64,000 nucleotides of DNA from Vesta saturnalis (taxonomy: Eukaryota; Arthropoda; Insecta; Coleoptera; Lampyridae), in the NCBI GenBank assembly GCA_036346205.1, contig JARFJB010001970.1, forward strand, positions 825,001 to 889,000. Direction: 5' to 3'. The notes under the pieces are model-generated. The model had not been told where the DNA came from, searched no databases, and saw only the letters and a program-made list of their open reading frames with translations. Positions 11,051 through 23,036 of the stretch are shown here, one piece after another (positions within the stretch are counted from its first letter, which is position 1; each line of letters starts with the position of its first letter). Both the position numbers and the translations under genes were made by a program.

Positions 11051-11559
11051 TAATACTAAGTGGTTATACTCGAAAATGGCAGTTAGATCTCATTAAAATA
11101 AACAACTTTTTTTAGTTCCAATTTTTGATTTTGTACCCCGGTTCGAAGTTACAGCTTTTCGTTTGTTTTTCGAAAAATAGTCACAACTTCTTTATTTTAA
11201 GGACATTAGTAAAAAATAAAAAGTTTCTGAATTAGCTTTCGATTCTCTAGAACATTTGTATTTACAACTATTTTCTATTTTTTCAAATAACAAAATGGCG
11301 ACCGATCAAAAATTTAAAACCAAGATATTTTGATAACCACTCGATCGATTTGTGAAAGTAAAACATTTATAAAATCGTGTGTTTGACAGATAAATTTGAC
11401 AAATTTACTGCTGTTTGAGAAGGATTTGTCCTGCAAATGTGTTGAAACAATAAAAATAAATCAATCTAGTGCACTATCTAACCTGTTTACTTGATACTGA
11501 TAACATTAACTGTAAATATAGAAGAACAACAATAACGAAAGAATAAATAATAAAAAGAA

Positions 11560-12852
11560 AATAAGAACATTAAATTAATCATATTAAGTGTTCGAAGTGA
11601 CCCCTCACCAATATGAATACAATGTTGAAGTCGATTCTCGAATGCCCGACTCACATTTCGCAATATTGTAAGAATTGAATGCTTCTGTAATTCTGACCTT
11701 CATGTTTTCTTTTGTCGTTGGTGGGTTATTATACACCATACTCTTTACACAACGCCACAAGAAAAAATCCTCTTTAATTAGGTCTGGTGATCAAGCTGGC
11801 TAATGTTTAGGTCCTCCTATGCCTATCCATCTTTGTTGCAAATAGTTATTCAGATAGTCCTCGATAGGACCTGTGTTATGAACTGGTGCGCCATCATGTA
11901 GCAGCCACATGCGTTGCCGAATGTGGAGGGGCACTTCTTCAAGAAGAACTGCTAAATGATTTTGAAGAAACTGTAAATAAACCGTACCATACACCGTTTC
12001 TTCAAAAAAGTGTGGCCCTATTATACGATTTCCCAAACTCCACCCCAAACATTCAAGGACCATCTTGTTTGGCTGTGTGTTCGTATCAAATGTGGGTTAG
12101 ATGTCTGGTAATAGTGAAAATTGTGTCGGTTAACTCCTCCATTTTTCGAAAATGTTGCCTCATCCCCAAACAAAACAAAATCAAATAAAAATGGTTCTTC
12201 GTCGATTTTCTATTTTCTCCATTGACAAAATTCTACTCTGCTTTGGAAATCGCTTACAATTAGTTCCTGATGTAGTTGGACATGGAAAGGATGTATTTTA
12301 TGTAATGACAGGATTCGTTGAACCGTACCATGGCTAATGCCTGTTTGAGATGAAATCTTCCGTATACTGGTATGCGGGTCTTGTGTAACGCTCAGCAACA
12401 CTTTGAGTTGGTTGTCTTCCGTTATTGCATGTTTTCCTGCTTCTCTCTTGTGATAGTTAACCGATCCGGTACGGTCAAAGCGATTCAACAATTTTCTCAA
12501 ACTAACATTGCTCGGTTGTCTCCGGTCTGGAAATCTTTCACGATATACTCTTGATGCCAATAAACAGTTTTTGGTGCATTCACCAAGTATCCAAATCATG
12601 TCAGCCATTTAACGACGGGAAACTTGTTCACCATTCACCTCGTAGCTACTTTTCACTTCAACTATATTGAAACAGAGAAATAAATTGAACGAATAACTGA
12701 GCGAAACACTGCAGTGAAACCTGTCGAACTGACAGATATGTCAAATACAAAAACTACTTGATAATAATACAAAAACTTCGTGATAATTACTTTCAAACAG
12801 CGAATTGGAATGAATATCTGGAAATATCTTTCCAAATACCCTGTATAATGTA
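11560..12852 (-). mobile_element. mariner-like element (DUF4817-type transposase), decayed
   Basis: Minus strand. The helix-turn-helix region (12608-12210) begins MADMIWILGECTKNCLLASR and continues VYRERFPDRRQPSNVSLR, the DUF4817 signature of a Tc1/mariner-superfamily group, then HKIHPFHVQLHQEL. A frameshifted block near 12150 can be read as the first catalytic region (FGDEATF-like after a shift). The block 12063-11800 holds LLHDGAPVHNTG (second Asp) and QQRWIGIGGPKH, and SPDL follows near 11790 in the same frame after one stop. That puts about 36 residues between the second and third Asp. The high-coordinate end is ACCCTGTATA at about 12845, the group's terminal motif. The other end is not clear. 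Several stops and shifts make it inactive. Confidence 0.8.
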
Positions 12853-13120
12853 TTCAACCCCGACATTAAAAAAATCGAAAAAATGTGGGCTTTCTGAATT
12901 TGAAACAATATGCAGGGGTTCCCATTTAAAAAAACATAAGTTAGATTCATATCTGAATTTTGGAACATCCTGTATAGTTCAAAATAATTTTAAATGGTGC
13001 ACTGTTACTTCCTCTACCCTTTTTGTTTGAGAACTGTTTTGATATCTATGAAACCAAAGGAGTTATCGAACTTTGCATCTTGGTTGGTACACTCTGTATA
13101 TATACAATACATGTGTATAT
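12853..13120. mobile_element. short mariner-like end fragments
   Basis: Three CCTGTATA- or CTCTGTATA-like ends occur in a row (about 12845, 12970, 13095), each closing an AT-rich segment without coding content. They look like stacked ends of non-autonomous copies. Confidence 0.35.
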
Positions 13121-13125
13121 ACACA

Positions 13126-13222
<97 letters not shown>
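13121..13222. repeat. compound (AC)n(TA)n microsatellite
   Basis: An AC run (to about 13173) passes directly into a TA run. It is followed at 13240 by TATACAGGGTG, a mariner-like terminus. Confidence 0.95.
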
Positions 13223-13224
<2 letters not shown>

Positions 13225-13242
13225 ATATATATTTTAATATAT

Positions 13243-14060
13243 ACAGGGTGACCCAAACTCTATGGCCAAAACGAAAACAGCTGATTCCTCTGGCCAAAAG
13301 GAACAAAAAATTGTTAATACAGGGTATGTCTATTGTTGATGGTTTCCAAGGTGTTAACTCTTTTTTAATTTTTTCTATTTCGTGGACTTATTTTTTAAAT
13401 CACGCTGTATCTTACAAACTAGAAGAGTTACAAGAAAATACATTAGGGGAAATTTGTAGAAGATGAAATTGCCTTAAAGAATATTGAATTCATTCGAGAC
13501 AAACTCATCATTCAACATTTTTAATGAGATAATGAATTCAGAAATGATTTTTTTTCAAATCCCAAGACAAACTTCCAAGAGGAATATTTTTCCAATAGAG
13601 ATGGATTTGATACATGGCCGATAAAGGAAAAACTTCCTTTTTTCATAATCTTCACAACGATATGAAAAAAACTTATGGTTGACGTACTAATTACTGAATT
13701 GTTACAGGAATACACCTCAGGAAAAACTTTTAGAGCATAAAATTACCTTCAAAAATATGGTAGAGTAGATGAGAATTGACGATTTGTCCCTCACTTTTCA
13801 ATCAATCTGTACATTTACGGCAAGAAATACGTCTCCTTTACTGATATCTTTTCATCACCGTAGTAACGACTTGACATTAGTAAGTTAGTTGTCAAAATTT
13901 GTTTGCTATTACAGTTTTGCTGATTTCAAAACGAGTTCTTTCTGTTGTAGTGACATTGTAATTTAGTTGTTGAGTCGTTCTTGTTCTACTGACTACTAAA
14001 GCTGCAGTTTGTTCACCTAATGTTGAGTGTGATGATTTAAATCGTAACCAAGCTTTCCCT
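13243..14060 (+). mobile_element. mariner-like terminus with non-coding interior
   Basis: CAGGGTGACCC follows TATA at about 13245, the same terminal motif and TA context as the complete elements at 17122 and 23037. No transposase frame and no matching right end is visible before 14060, so only one end is supported. Confidence 0.35.
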
Positions 14061-14084
14061 TATAAATTTTGATCTGCTTTATAT

Positions 14085-14346
14085 CTACCTTCTAAATTCC
14101 GGCATCTCTTCTAAAATTTGATCTGCTTTATGTCTACTTTCTAAATCCCGGCAATCTCTATAAGTAACATGAAGTTTGCATTGAGCATCTAATTGATTAA
14201 TATCACAGTCACCGAGTGCGAGTCGTTTCTTTAAATTTGTACCAGGGCCACAATACTGGTAACCAGGTAAATGCAATTTAACAGGAAGTTTATTGATAAG
14301 AGTATTCACCAAACCACATGCACTCTTTCACTTCTTAGCCAACATT
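14085..14346 (-). pseudogene. phospholipase A2-like domain protein, decayed
   Basis: The minus frame reads VNTLINKLPVKLHLPGYQYC, then GPGTNLKKRLALGDCDINQL, a YCGPGT calcium-loop-like motif in the arrangement of the short PLA2-like domain (Phospholip_A2_4 type) found in arthropod genomes and in virus-like elements such as adintoviruses. The active-site helix, which normally carries His-Asp, here reads CKLHVTYRD, so the Asp next to the His is replaced by Val. A stop codon lies six codons after a possible ATG at 14346. The C-terminal ESRHKADQILEE block is partly duplicated in tandem in the downstream DNA (14071-14158). The fold assignment rests on the GPGT and CxxH motifs. Viral ancestry is inference. 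Confidence 0.65.
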
Positions 14347-14365
14347 GTTTACCTAGATGGATGAA

Positions 14366-14380
14366 GCAGGGTATTTATAT
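14366..14380 (-). promoter_or_regulatory. TATA-like box upstream of the PLA2-like gene
   Basis: ATATAAATA on the minus strand, about 25 bases before the possible ATG at 14346. The spacing is short for a standard RNA polymerase II start. Confidence 0.3.
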
Positions 14381-14448
14381 CTAAATCGAGATCACAAAAA
14401 GGAATCGTAGTTATTGCAACTTTTTTATTTAGTAAATGCTATTCACAG

Positions 14449-14775
14449 ATAATCAGGACGATAATACAATATTTCCATTAAGAATACAGCGTTATGTGAA
14501 TTAATGTTATACTTATGATTTATAATATATTCAATGTCTTTATAAATGTCATCATCACTAACATGGAATTCTTTTTAACGAAAACGGCGGTAGTTGACAA
14601 CTTGCTGTATGAACTTTTCATTGCAACACACCAGATTGTAGGATTCAAGAAATTCCAATCTATAGCACGTTATATCCTGTAAATTGAATAGTTATTCTAC
14701 ACTATGATCATTGAGTGTGTAACCACAACACAACACTTTACAAAATTCTGTAATATCCTTTAATCAATTCCTAAT
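14449..14775 (-). pseudogene. unrecognised ORF remnant next to the PLA2-like gene
   Basis: One minus frame with two internal stops reads FCKVLCCGYTLNDHSVE, DITCYRLEFLESYNLVCC, FIQQVVNYRRFR and DDDIYKDIEYIINHKYNI, ending ILYYRPDYL before a stop. The single frame over about 105 codons and the non-repetitive composition point to a former gene upstream of, and in the same direction as, the PLA2-like pseudogene. I do not recognise the family. Confidence 0.35.
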
Positions 14776-17121
14776 TGTAATAAATACCAATATTGCGAGA
14801 TAGAAATTCATAATGTTGATCACAGATTATATCTACATTTGACCGATAGGTAACCACAATCGATTAAGTATTCATTAATGCTTTTTATGCACTTTCGATA
14901 AAACAACCTTGTCTTGAAATCATGGACAGTCAGTGTCAGAAGAATAACCTTGTTTCTCTTCATTTTTATTTTTACTACTACTACTACCATCACTATTTTG
15001 ACAGCACCAAAAGCACTTTTACAGTTCATATTGTTTCTGCAACTGTGCAGGGTATCCTTATATAACGTTGAACTTCTGAGTTTTGATCGTTCCAGAAATA
15101 ATTTTATTGCTTTTAGCATTATAATTAGATAACGCAATTGCACTATGACTAAACACTGTTTAAGGAATGATTCTAGTTACAGCATGCGTAATTTTCATAT
15201 GGTGGGGTTGTAGCACAACTATTAAAAATAAAATGTTTTTTGTATTCCCAGTTACACCCAAACTACTTATGGACTCGTCATTCATGTTTAATAATAATAA
15301 TGTTAAATTATATTCTTCAATTCAAGTTTGTTCTTTGAAATACTCACAGAAGCGCTGAGGTAATACACATTTAAAATCAGCTGTTTCCATCACTACACGT
15401 TTACCATATTAGTATTAATTACAGCAATATTCATTACTTTATACTTTTTTGATGTCTCGAGATCACACACATTTTTAAAGGATTTGCAATAGGTGGTTTG
15501 GTTTAACCCTACTAATTCGATGTTTAGCAATTACAAGTTGCTAACTGACTGATATCAACACACCTCGCTGAGGTTTATATAAGAAAAATGTGGTGTCCGT
15601 GATTTGAGTACCTATTAGAACATGCAACTTGTCAAATACTCACCTTGACCCACCTTTAGTTTAGACAACTATTTGATCTTGACTCGATTTAGCCAATACA
15701 AAAACCATTTAATCTTGACATGCTTTTTACCATAGACAACAACCTATCCTTCAGAGGAGTTTCCCAAGGTCACCACCAGGCTGCGATTTACCTTGATGTA
15801 GGTTGGAACCCGCTTTACTATGCAAGCAGCGATTGAGCTTGGGTCTAGAACACCCCCCCACCCCCTATATGTCCACTAACGCCCAACAACAGAGCAATAC
15901 ATGCGACAAAGAATATTCAACAATTACACCCGGAATTCCCCGAGAAATGTCCTTTCACGCTAGGATAGACAAATGCCTTGAACAAAATGGAACATCTTTT
16001 AAGATAGATGAGCTACTGTCAAAGTTATTTGTCAAATAAACATTGTTGTTTTTCCATGGCTGACTACAGTAGTACTGTAGTAATAAAATGGGCATGGGCA
16101 TCTTAGTGGTTTTTGGTAAATATCTGGATAACGGTACAGAATTTTAATACAGTTGTAACACGGAAAAAACTATTTAACGTCGAAGTGTCGTTAGACTTCT
16201 TGTATTAAAGTTCACAGTATGTGGCTTGGACAAAACAGACCCAAGACCATTTAATAATTGTTTCCAGGCAAGCAAAACGATTTTTTATTGTTTTTAATTT
16301 ATTGCTTATACACTACTAAAGAAAATTTAATAACATTTTGGGAAATAAGTAAGAACACACATGTATAGGTATGCGTTCGAACGAAATTCCTAACTTAATT
16401 GAAATAAGAGGGATGGATGTCAGACGCACTATTGCAGAACCCTGTTTATGTAATAATAAGTTGAAGTTTTAAGTTATTTTAAATTCGTTAAGGCCAGGAA
16501 TACACAAAGTCCGCAATAATGATTAAATAATAATACAAAGACTAAATAAAGTTTTAACCACTATTTCGAAAGTACCACTGTTTGGGACCAAAGATGAGAA
16601 TACCTAATTTTTTCTTAAAAAATTATAAGAGGTATTCAAACAGAAAACCATTGGGAATATCCGCTATTATCGTTTTTCGTTTCTATTGGATATTCAAGTA
16701 CAAGGTATGGGAGGACTTCATGATATGTAGTTACATACTTCAAAATAATTTTAATGGCTCTTAAGCGCGCTAAAGGGAAGATCACTTGTATAAATTTAGT
16801 TTATTATTTGTGAGTGTAGAGAATTTAAATGAACAACAATGGTGGAAATCATTGGCCATGTAGAACGGCTTCCAGCATTGTGTTACTTTAAATAGAATAC
16901 GGAATCACGTGTGATGCATAACCCTGCAACTTCTGAGGATGTTCATTTTCCCGAAGACATATTGAAGATGGGAGATGCGTCAACCGTTCTTTTCGTCCAT
17001 GATACGGACAGACTTTTTTTATAGCCAGAACATGTAAAGATGCAGTAAACAATTTTATTAGATTTACACAATTCGTGTGGACATTAGGAGTAATGGCGAA
17101 GCCATCACAATTCCAGTTATA
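14776..17121. other. no supportable gene
   Basis: Short frames only, for example 14820-15143 minus, which includes a Val-rich low-complexity run, and 15803-16039 plus. None shows a motif. No arrays or termini seen. Confidence 0.4.
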
Positions 17122-18480
17122 CAGGGTGTCCCATGACGTAATGTCAAAACTTAGTATACGTAATCTGCACTCCAAATAGAGTAAAAGTTGTAATAAAGTT
17201 TTGCCTTAAGGGAAATCGTTTTGATAATACATAGGATTAAATTGTTATAGACCAAATAATTACAGTTTCAGTTCAAAATCACAATAGAAATTACTAATAT
17301 GGGCGCTATTCCTCTCAAGACATATTCTGGCTCTCCTTAATGGAGGTCTAGTTGCACTACGCAGCATATCATTATTTTTTGGTGGGGTTTGGTAAATCGA
17401 TATTTTTCATGTGACCCGACAAATAATAATCTAAGCATGTCAAGTCAAAAGATCTTTGGGGGCCAGGAGTGTTGTTCTCCTTTAGCAATTACACGCCCTT
17501 CATTCCGTTGATTTAAGAATTACGTTACGCGTAAGGAAAACTGCGCTCGGGCACTGTCGTGCTGATACCACAATCCTTGTCTCATGACTAGAGGAACATT
17601 TTCTAACATATTTCCTAGATGATCTTCTAGAGAATTTAAATACCTGCCTAAGGTTAAATTATTGTCGAAAACGAATGGGCTAATGAGCGTGTTGTCAATA
17701 ATTTGACACCACACATTCACTGGCAACCTATGTTGATGATATGACTGTGTGGTTTCACGTGGATTCTCGAAACTCAATAAATAACTGTTCTTTCTATTTA
17801 TTAATCCATTCCTTGCAAATGTTCACTTATCTATTAACTACTTGTCGATGCTTAATTATCCAGCAGCAAAATTGCATGCGTCTGGGGAAATTTGTGGGCA
17901 AAGGAGTTTGAACAGACTGGATTTGAAACAATTGAAAATGATGAAGTTTTAATGTCCTCCACACTCGCATTCGAGGTACATTAACATGAGCAGCCATTCG
18001 GCGAACATAAGTGCTGGGTTTGTCATTAATTTCTCGAAGTATGTTCTCTTCATTTTGCTTGTTGTATTAGACGTTCAGTCGATGGCTTTGGGAAAGTTTT
18101 ATATTGGCGTATGTATTTGTGTGCGTTTTGGGAAACTCGTCGGTCTGGTATTCGCCGGTTTGGAAATTTCAACGCACACTCTAACAGAGTTGTCGCTGAG
18201 TTTCCATTCCAAAAACCGTAATTTTAATGGATATCAACGTACAAGTAATCACTTCGAACACTGTCAATCCGTACAATTAGATAAATCATCTTTGGCGTTT
18301 GACAACTAAGTAAATTCATAATGACCCGAACACAATAAGTGAAACCAAAATCCACTATACAGCTTCAGGAAATCAATCAATAAAATACGTCGATTTTAAA
18401 CTTTATGACCACACAAAACCAAAAAAAAATGCGTGAAAGCGAGAAATAGGGCGTTTAAATGCCAATTACAGGACACCCTG
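17122..18480 (-). mobile_element. mariner-like element with both termini
   Basis: The element is bounded by CAGGGTGTCC at 17122-17131 and its exact inverse GGACACCCTG at 18471-18480, each flanked by TA, the target duplication of the Tc1/mariner superfamily. The minus strand keeps part of the transposase (17777-17520): ENPRETTQSYHQHRLPVNVW, ENVPLVMRQGLWYQHDSARA. After a stop, FLNQRNEGRVIAKG and WPPK follow, equivalent to the RWIGRG and WPPRSPD blocks. The second catalytic Asp is present, but the normally following Gly is Ser. The DNA-binding domain is unrecognisable, and stops make it inactive. Confidence 0.85.
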
Positions 18481-18482
18481 TA

Positions 18483-19670
18483 TGTGCTTGGCTTCCAAAT
18501 AAAACACGGGATACATGCATAAGGTTACTTTTCATATTAAAAATTGAAGCATTATGGAACCCAATCTTATATATTAAAATAATCGGGTGACTTTCATAGC
18601 TCACATAGATTGCGAGACAACCGTTTGATGGATTTCGTTTGATTTTTTTTTTTTGATATGAAGGTAATTTTGTGCAGAAGGAAATAACAGAACCAGAATT
18701 TCAAATAAATGTAAAAATTAAATAAATATGGTTGAAAATCATTAAACTGTATTATCGATATTTTTATAGAAGCGGGCGGCTTTGGAATTATTTGTACGTT
18801 AACATATTATATTAATATTCTATCAAGTTTTAAACGTCATTCTGGCATAGATTATTGTTTTTCTACAATGTTGGAAATTTAATTTCAACCGCAAAATTTT
18901 GCGGGAGAAAAGCTCGTCGAACCGGGTTCCATCTCCATTTGAAGAAGTGTTTTTCTGGTGTTGAAATTTCTGATTATAGTTTCCATTGCAATCAAGTATT
19001 GTGGCTTGTGGTTAAGTTTAATAGACATTTCTGATGTTGCCATTAGAAAAACACGCTGCTTAGGTAATAGAATATTGTCAAGGAGGTAAGTATAATGATT
19101 TCAGAATAGTATGATAAACCATTCTATCAAAATGATAATAAAAGGAATGTATGAACTACGACAATGAATTTACTTAGAAAAATGTATAACCCTTATCCTA
19201 AATTCGCTTTTAAGGTTCATGAATGCGTTGGATAAGTATTTTTTTAAATTTCTAAGTTTTCATAAGAACACGACGCTATCTCTCTTATATAAAGGTACAC
19301 AGAAGCGCTAGAACATTTAAATTTGGTAAAATAACTAAACTGTCGATATTTGTTTGATATATGTACGCTGGTAACAACTTCCCGTTATGTGGTAAATATA
19401 ACGTTGTAAAGTTCAAGTAATGACGTGTGTTGGTCATTTACAGTACTGAAAAAAGGAATATATAGTAATCATTTATTCAATAGTTTAGTTAGATTATATT
19501 CCAATTTAGTTTTGGTTGTTTAATGAATATTAAACGTAGAAAGGGCCAATCACGTACTTTTTAACTATTTTTTAATTACAGTTAGTAGTAGTAGTAGTAA
19601 AGTAAAATTTATATAATTATTTCACTATGCTAAACTCAATGTTTAAATACGTAAATATAGGTATATAACA
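18483..19670. other. no supportable gene
   Basis: AT-rich with a short (AGT)n run at about 19583. No motif recognised. Confidence 0.5.
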
Positions 19671-20590
19671 ATGAATAACAGGAATAGACTTAGAAAAATA
19701 AAAGAAATTTACACTGATGATACGGGCTATGTGAAGCAAGGAGGTTTTCTCTCGGAGCCTATTCACATTACGAACGGTCCTAGTCAGGGCTGTTGTTTAT
19801 CACCATTTCTATTAAACATATATACCGAAATGACACTTAGAAACTGGAACCGAACATGCAACGGCATGGGCTTCCCAGTACATATTAATCATCGGTTATC
19901 CCTAAATTTTGCAGACGATCAAGCCATATTAACACAAGATGCATATGTCATGGAATTCATACATAAACAACTATATAGAGAATATAAAAAGCGGGGAATG
20001 GAGATCAGTTTGGAAAAAACAGAGTACCTAGTAGTGAATTCGGAACCATAATTTAATGTCTTAATTAATGATATCATTTATATCAAGCAAGTCGATGAAT
20101 TTAAATATTTAAGAGCAATTATTGGAAGAAACAGTGGGATAGGTAAAAGAGAACACAAAACAGAATACAAAAAGCTCGTAAAGTAATAGGGACACTAAAC
20201 CCTACATGGTGAGACATAAACATAACGATCAAGAACAAGAGAAGGTTGGGACAAACGATGCTGGAGTGGGTACTGTGCTATGGAAGTAAATTATGAGTTA
20301 TGAAAGAAGAAGAGAAACTGATATTAGTAGCAGTAGAAATGGATTACCTACGACTCAGTGATCAGGTGGATTTCAGCATATAACTGACGAGATGGCCTAA
20401 GCGTGTGTTTACATGGAGACTCCCGGGAAGGAATAGAAAAGGGAGGCCACGACGTTCATGAACAATGAATCAAATATTTACCTATCTCAACAAAACGGGA
20501 AATTACAAATAAATTGGAGAATACCTAGTACGAATGATATACAAGAGTCAATGGCGTAACGTAAGAGTTTTACTTAGGGAGAAATTATTA
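19671..20590 (+). pseudogene. non-LTR retrotransposon reverse transcriptase fragment (lineage unassigned)
   Basis: The first 126 codons contain GPSQGCCLSPFLLNIYTE (the QGCxLSPxLFNIY palm block) and LNFADDQAILTQDAY, the FADD catalytic motif. After the stop at 20051, broken frames continue the same protein type: EFKYL, IQKARKVIGTLNPTWW, NKRRLGQTMLEWVLCYGSKL and RWPKRVF...GRNRKGRPRR. This order (ARKVIG-LN, YGSE-W, GRPR) is that of a common insect endonuclease/RT family, but I cannot decide between RTE-like and R4/Dong-like. Fingers and endonuclease domains are missing. Confidence 0.75.
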
Positions 20591-20599
20591 TGTATATTT

Positions 20600-21470
20600 A
20601 AACAAACTACTATAAATTATGTATGTGGACTAAAATACGGTAAATCAAATTACGCAACTTACAGGTACCTCTATTTCTAAACATGGTGAATGATCTGTTA
20701 AGTACCACATGATTGTGAATAAATTTTTCTTTCACACCTATCGCAAGACCACTTTTCATACAGTAATATTTGGAACTGGTAATACATGTAATGGAAATAA
20801 GTAGTATATTCAATATTTTCGACGAACTGTTAGTAATTAGATTATTATTGCAAGGAAGTGACAAATTCGGATTCTCAAGACTTTCCTTTACGAATAACTT
20901 TAGAAATGCTGTTTTTGCTATTTTTGTACAAACTAATATATAATTTATGAGAAACCTGATGAAAGTAAAAGTACTATCTTCAACAATGCAAATTTGGCAA
21001 TTTCGGTTAAGAAGACAAGTAACACTTACTTTCATTTACTGAAAGTATAATAAAAATGTTTTAGCAACACCTTAACTAAGAATAATTTAGAAGAAAATGT
21101 TTCCCAAAGTTATATTAATTAAATTTTTGCTGATATGAGTGGCTCGTGAAATATATTATCGACATCCGGCACAAAATTTTACGGCCTTATGACATGAATA
21201 AATCAGACAATTGATAGGATGATTATTGTTATAGAAATTGGTTTTCCATTGATGAAATTATATTTTAAATTTTGTTTATTTTGTTAGTTAACTTGATTAC
21301 ATAATAATTTCTATTAATAATATTACCAACATTACTACAAATCATTGGCGTTAATAGCTGAATTTATAAGTGTGTGGCTATCTCCTTTGCATTTTGGGTC
21401 AAAGCAAAAAAAAAACCACATAATACCTATAATTTAATTTTTGTATTATTGATTCATTGTAGTTCTACCA
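20600..21470. other. no supportable gene
   Basis: A 141-codon minus frame at 20610-21035 is rich in Ile, Leu and Asn and shows no motif, so I treat it as chance. Confidence 0.4.
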
Positions 21471-21479
21471 AATCAATGC

Positions 21480-22663
21480 GGTGATAAGATTGAGTATTGC
21501 TCACCTAAACATATGTTCCATTACAGCTCATTTTTTGGATTTTCAGATCACGGCCTCAACATTATTGCATTAAGTGAGACTTGGTTGACAAACATGATTA
21601 CTACTGAAGCAATTCAAACACATGGGTATAAGTTTCTTAGGTCTGATCGTCTGACGCGAGGACGGTGTCGGTATGTATATAAAAAGTGATCTAAATTGTA
21701 CAGTACTATCGCACGAGACGGAAATAGAGCAAATGTGGGATAGAATAAAAATTAATGGTTGTACTTATGGTGTTGGCGTGGTTTATTGACTTCCAAAATT
21801 AAACTATAATATCTTTCATGCCACTTTTGAAACTACCCTATCCGTCTTAATAAATGAACGAATTACTTGTGTGGGAGATTTTAATGTGAACTTCTTAAAC
21901 ATGGTAGACAATAACTCCCAAAAGCTGTTATCCCTCTGGGATTCTTTGGATTTGATACAAATTATACGTGCGCCTACGCACATAACTAAATCAAGTAGTA
22001 GATTAATAGATTTAAACCGAAGTTATAGAGCATGTGACTTATACTGTTACTAACATCAAAGGGCATGATGCAACTTACGGGATGCTTAAATCCAGTAATC
22101 AAGTACTAATTAATAATAATAATATAGCTATGTAACGAGATTTTCGAAATTTCTCACTTTAAAACTTTACCTTGGATTTATCACAAGTGCCCTTATATCA
22201 TATAATGTTACTTAATTACGTTAATGACAAAGTTAATTTTTTTAATGAATGTATTCTAAAGATTTTTGATCATCACGCACCGATTAAAAAATCTAGATTT
22301 AGGAAAAAATATAGTACTTGGCTTACTAACAACTTGAAACTAATAATGCCACTCCGCGATAGAGCTGCAGCTAAATTTGAAAAGACTAAAAATAAGTATG
22401 TTTGACACATCGTTTTGATAGCATGTATTCATTTATACATATTATGTAAATTGTACATAAGCACTAATATACAATGGGCAATACACGTTGCTGGGGAAGT
22501 GGAAGAACAGAAATACCCTAATACTTCTGAACTTCTCCAATTATTCTATACAATTACATTTATCTTCTGTTGTTTTCTATATGTATTCATTGATTTCTGA
22601 CTAAAGTATGTATTTCTTTCTTTCTCTTGTACACATATACAATGTATTTGTATGGATAATAAA

Positions 22664-22710
<47 letters not shown>
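21480..22710 (+). mobile_element. CR1/Jockey-like non-LTR element: endonuclease joined to the 3' end
   Basis: Plus frames give DHGLNIIALSETWLTNM, GYKFLRSDRLTRG and an ...VGDFNVNFLNMVDNN block (catalytic Asp of the EEP endonuclease, read from about 21860), then HHAPIKKSRFRKKYSTWLTN, which is the linker before the RT. The frame stops at about 22405. It is followed by roughly 260 bases of non-coding sequence that ends GGATAATAAAATTTA and then (TTA)n. The RT has therefore been lost by internal deletion while the 3' end survives. Several frame breaks occur in the endonuclease. Confidence 0.75.
22663..22710. repeat. (TTA)n tract at the 3' end of a non-LTR element
   Basis: About 48 bases of TTA/TAT right after AATAAAATT. 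It marks the 3' end of the preceding element. Confidence 0.9.
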
Positions 22711-23036
22711 TTATTATTATTAAATTAAGTAAGTTCTTTCAGAAAAATTATTTTGAGAGTATCCTTCAATAATACAAGAACTGTGTTATTTGAATAAAAA
22801 GTTGTACCTTACATTCATTTTATATATTTAAATATGTGTACATTATTTATTTTTTGTGTCTTGTGAACACTTTTGTTTTTGCGTAATACATTAGCTTTAA
22901 ATGAACCGTTCAATTAAAATAGAAATAATAGTGTATTTTATCTTAGACCAGAAAGCTAATAACATGTGGGAAAGTGATAAGCGCGCCAAAGAAATATCCA
23001 ATCAACAATTCTTTGGTAAGTACAAACCTATATATA

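Noticed and set aside
12372..13030. Small plus-strand ORFs over the mariner-like element
   Set aside because: Antisense shadows of the transposase or its flank.
15803..16039. 78-codon plus ORF
   Set aside because: No motif, no splice or poly(A) context, and a C-run inside; too weak to call a gene.
20610..21035. 141-codon minus ORF
   Set aside because: Composition is that of AT-rich noise (Ile/Leu/Asn/Lys), no motif and no splice or promoter context.
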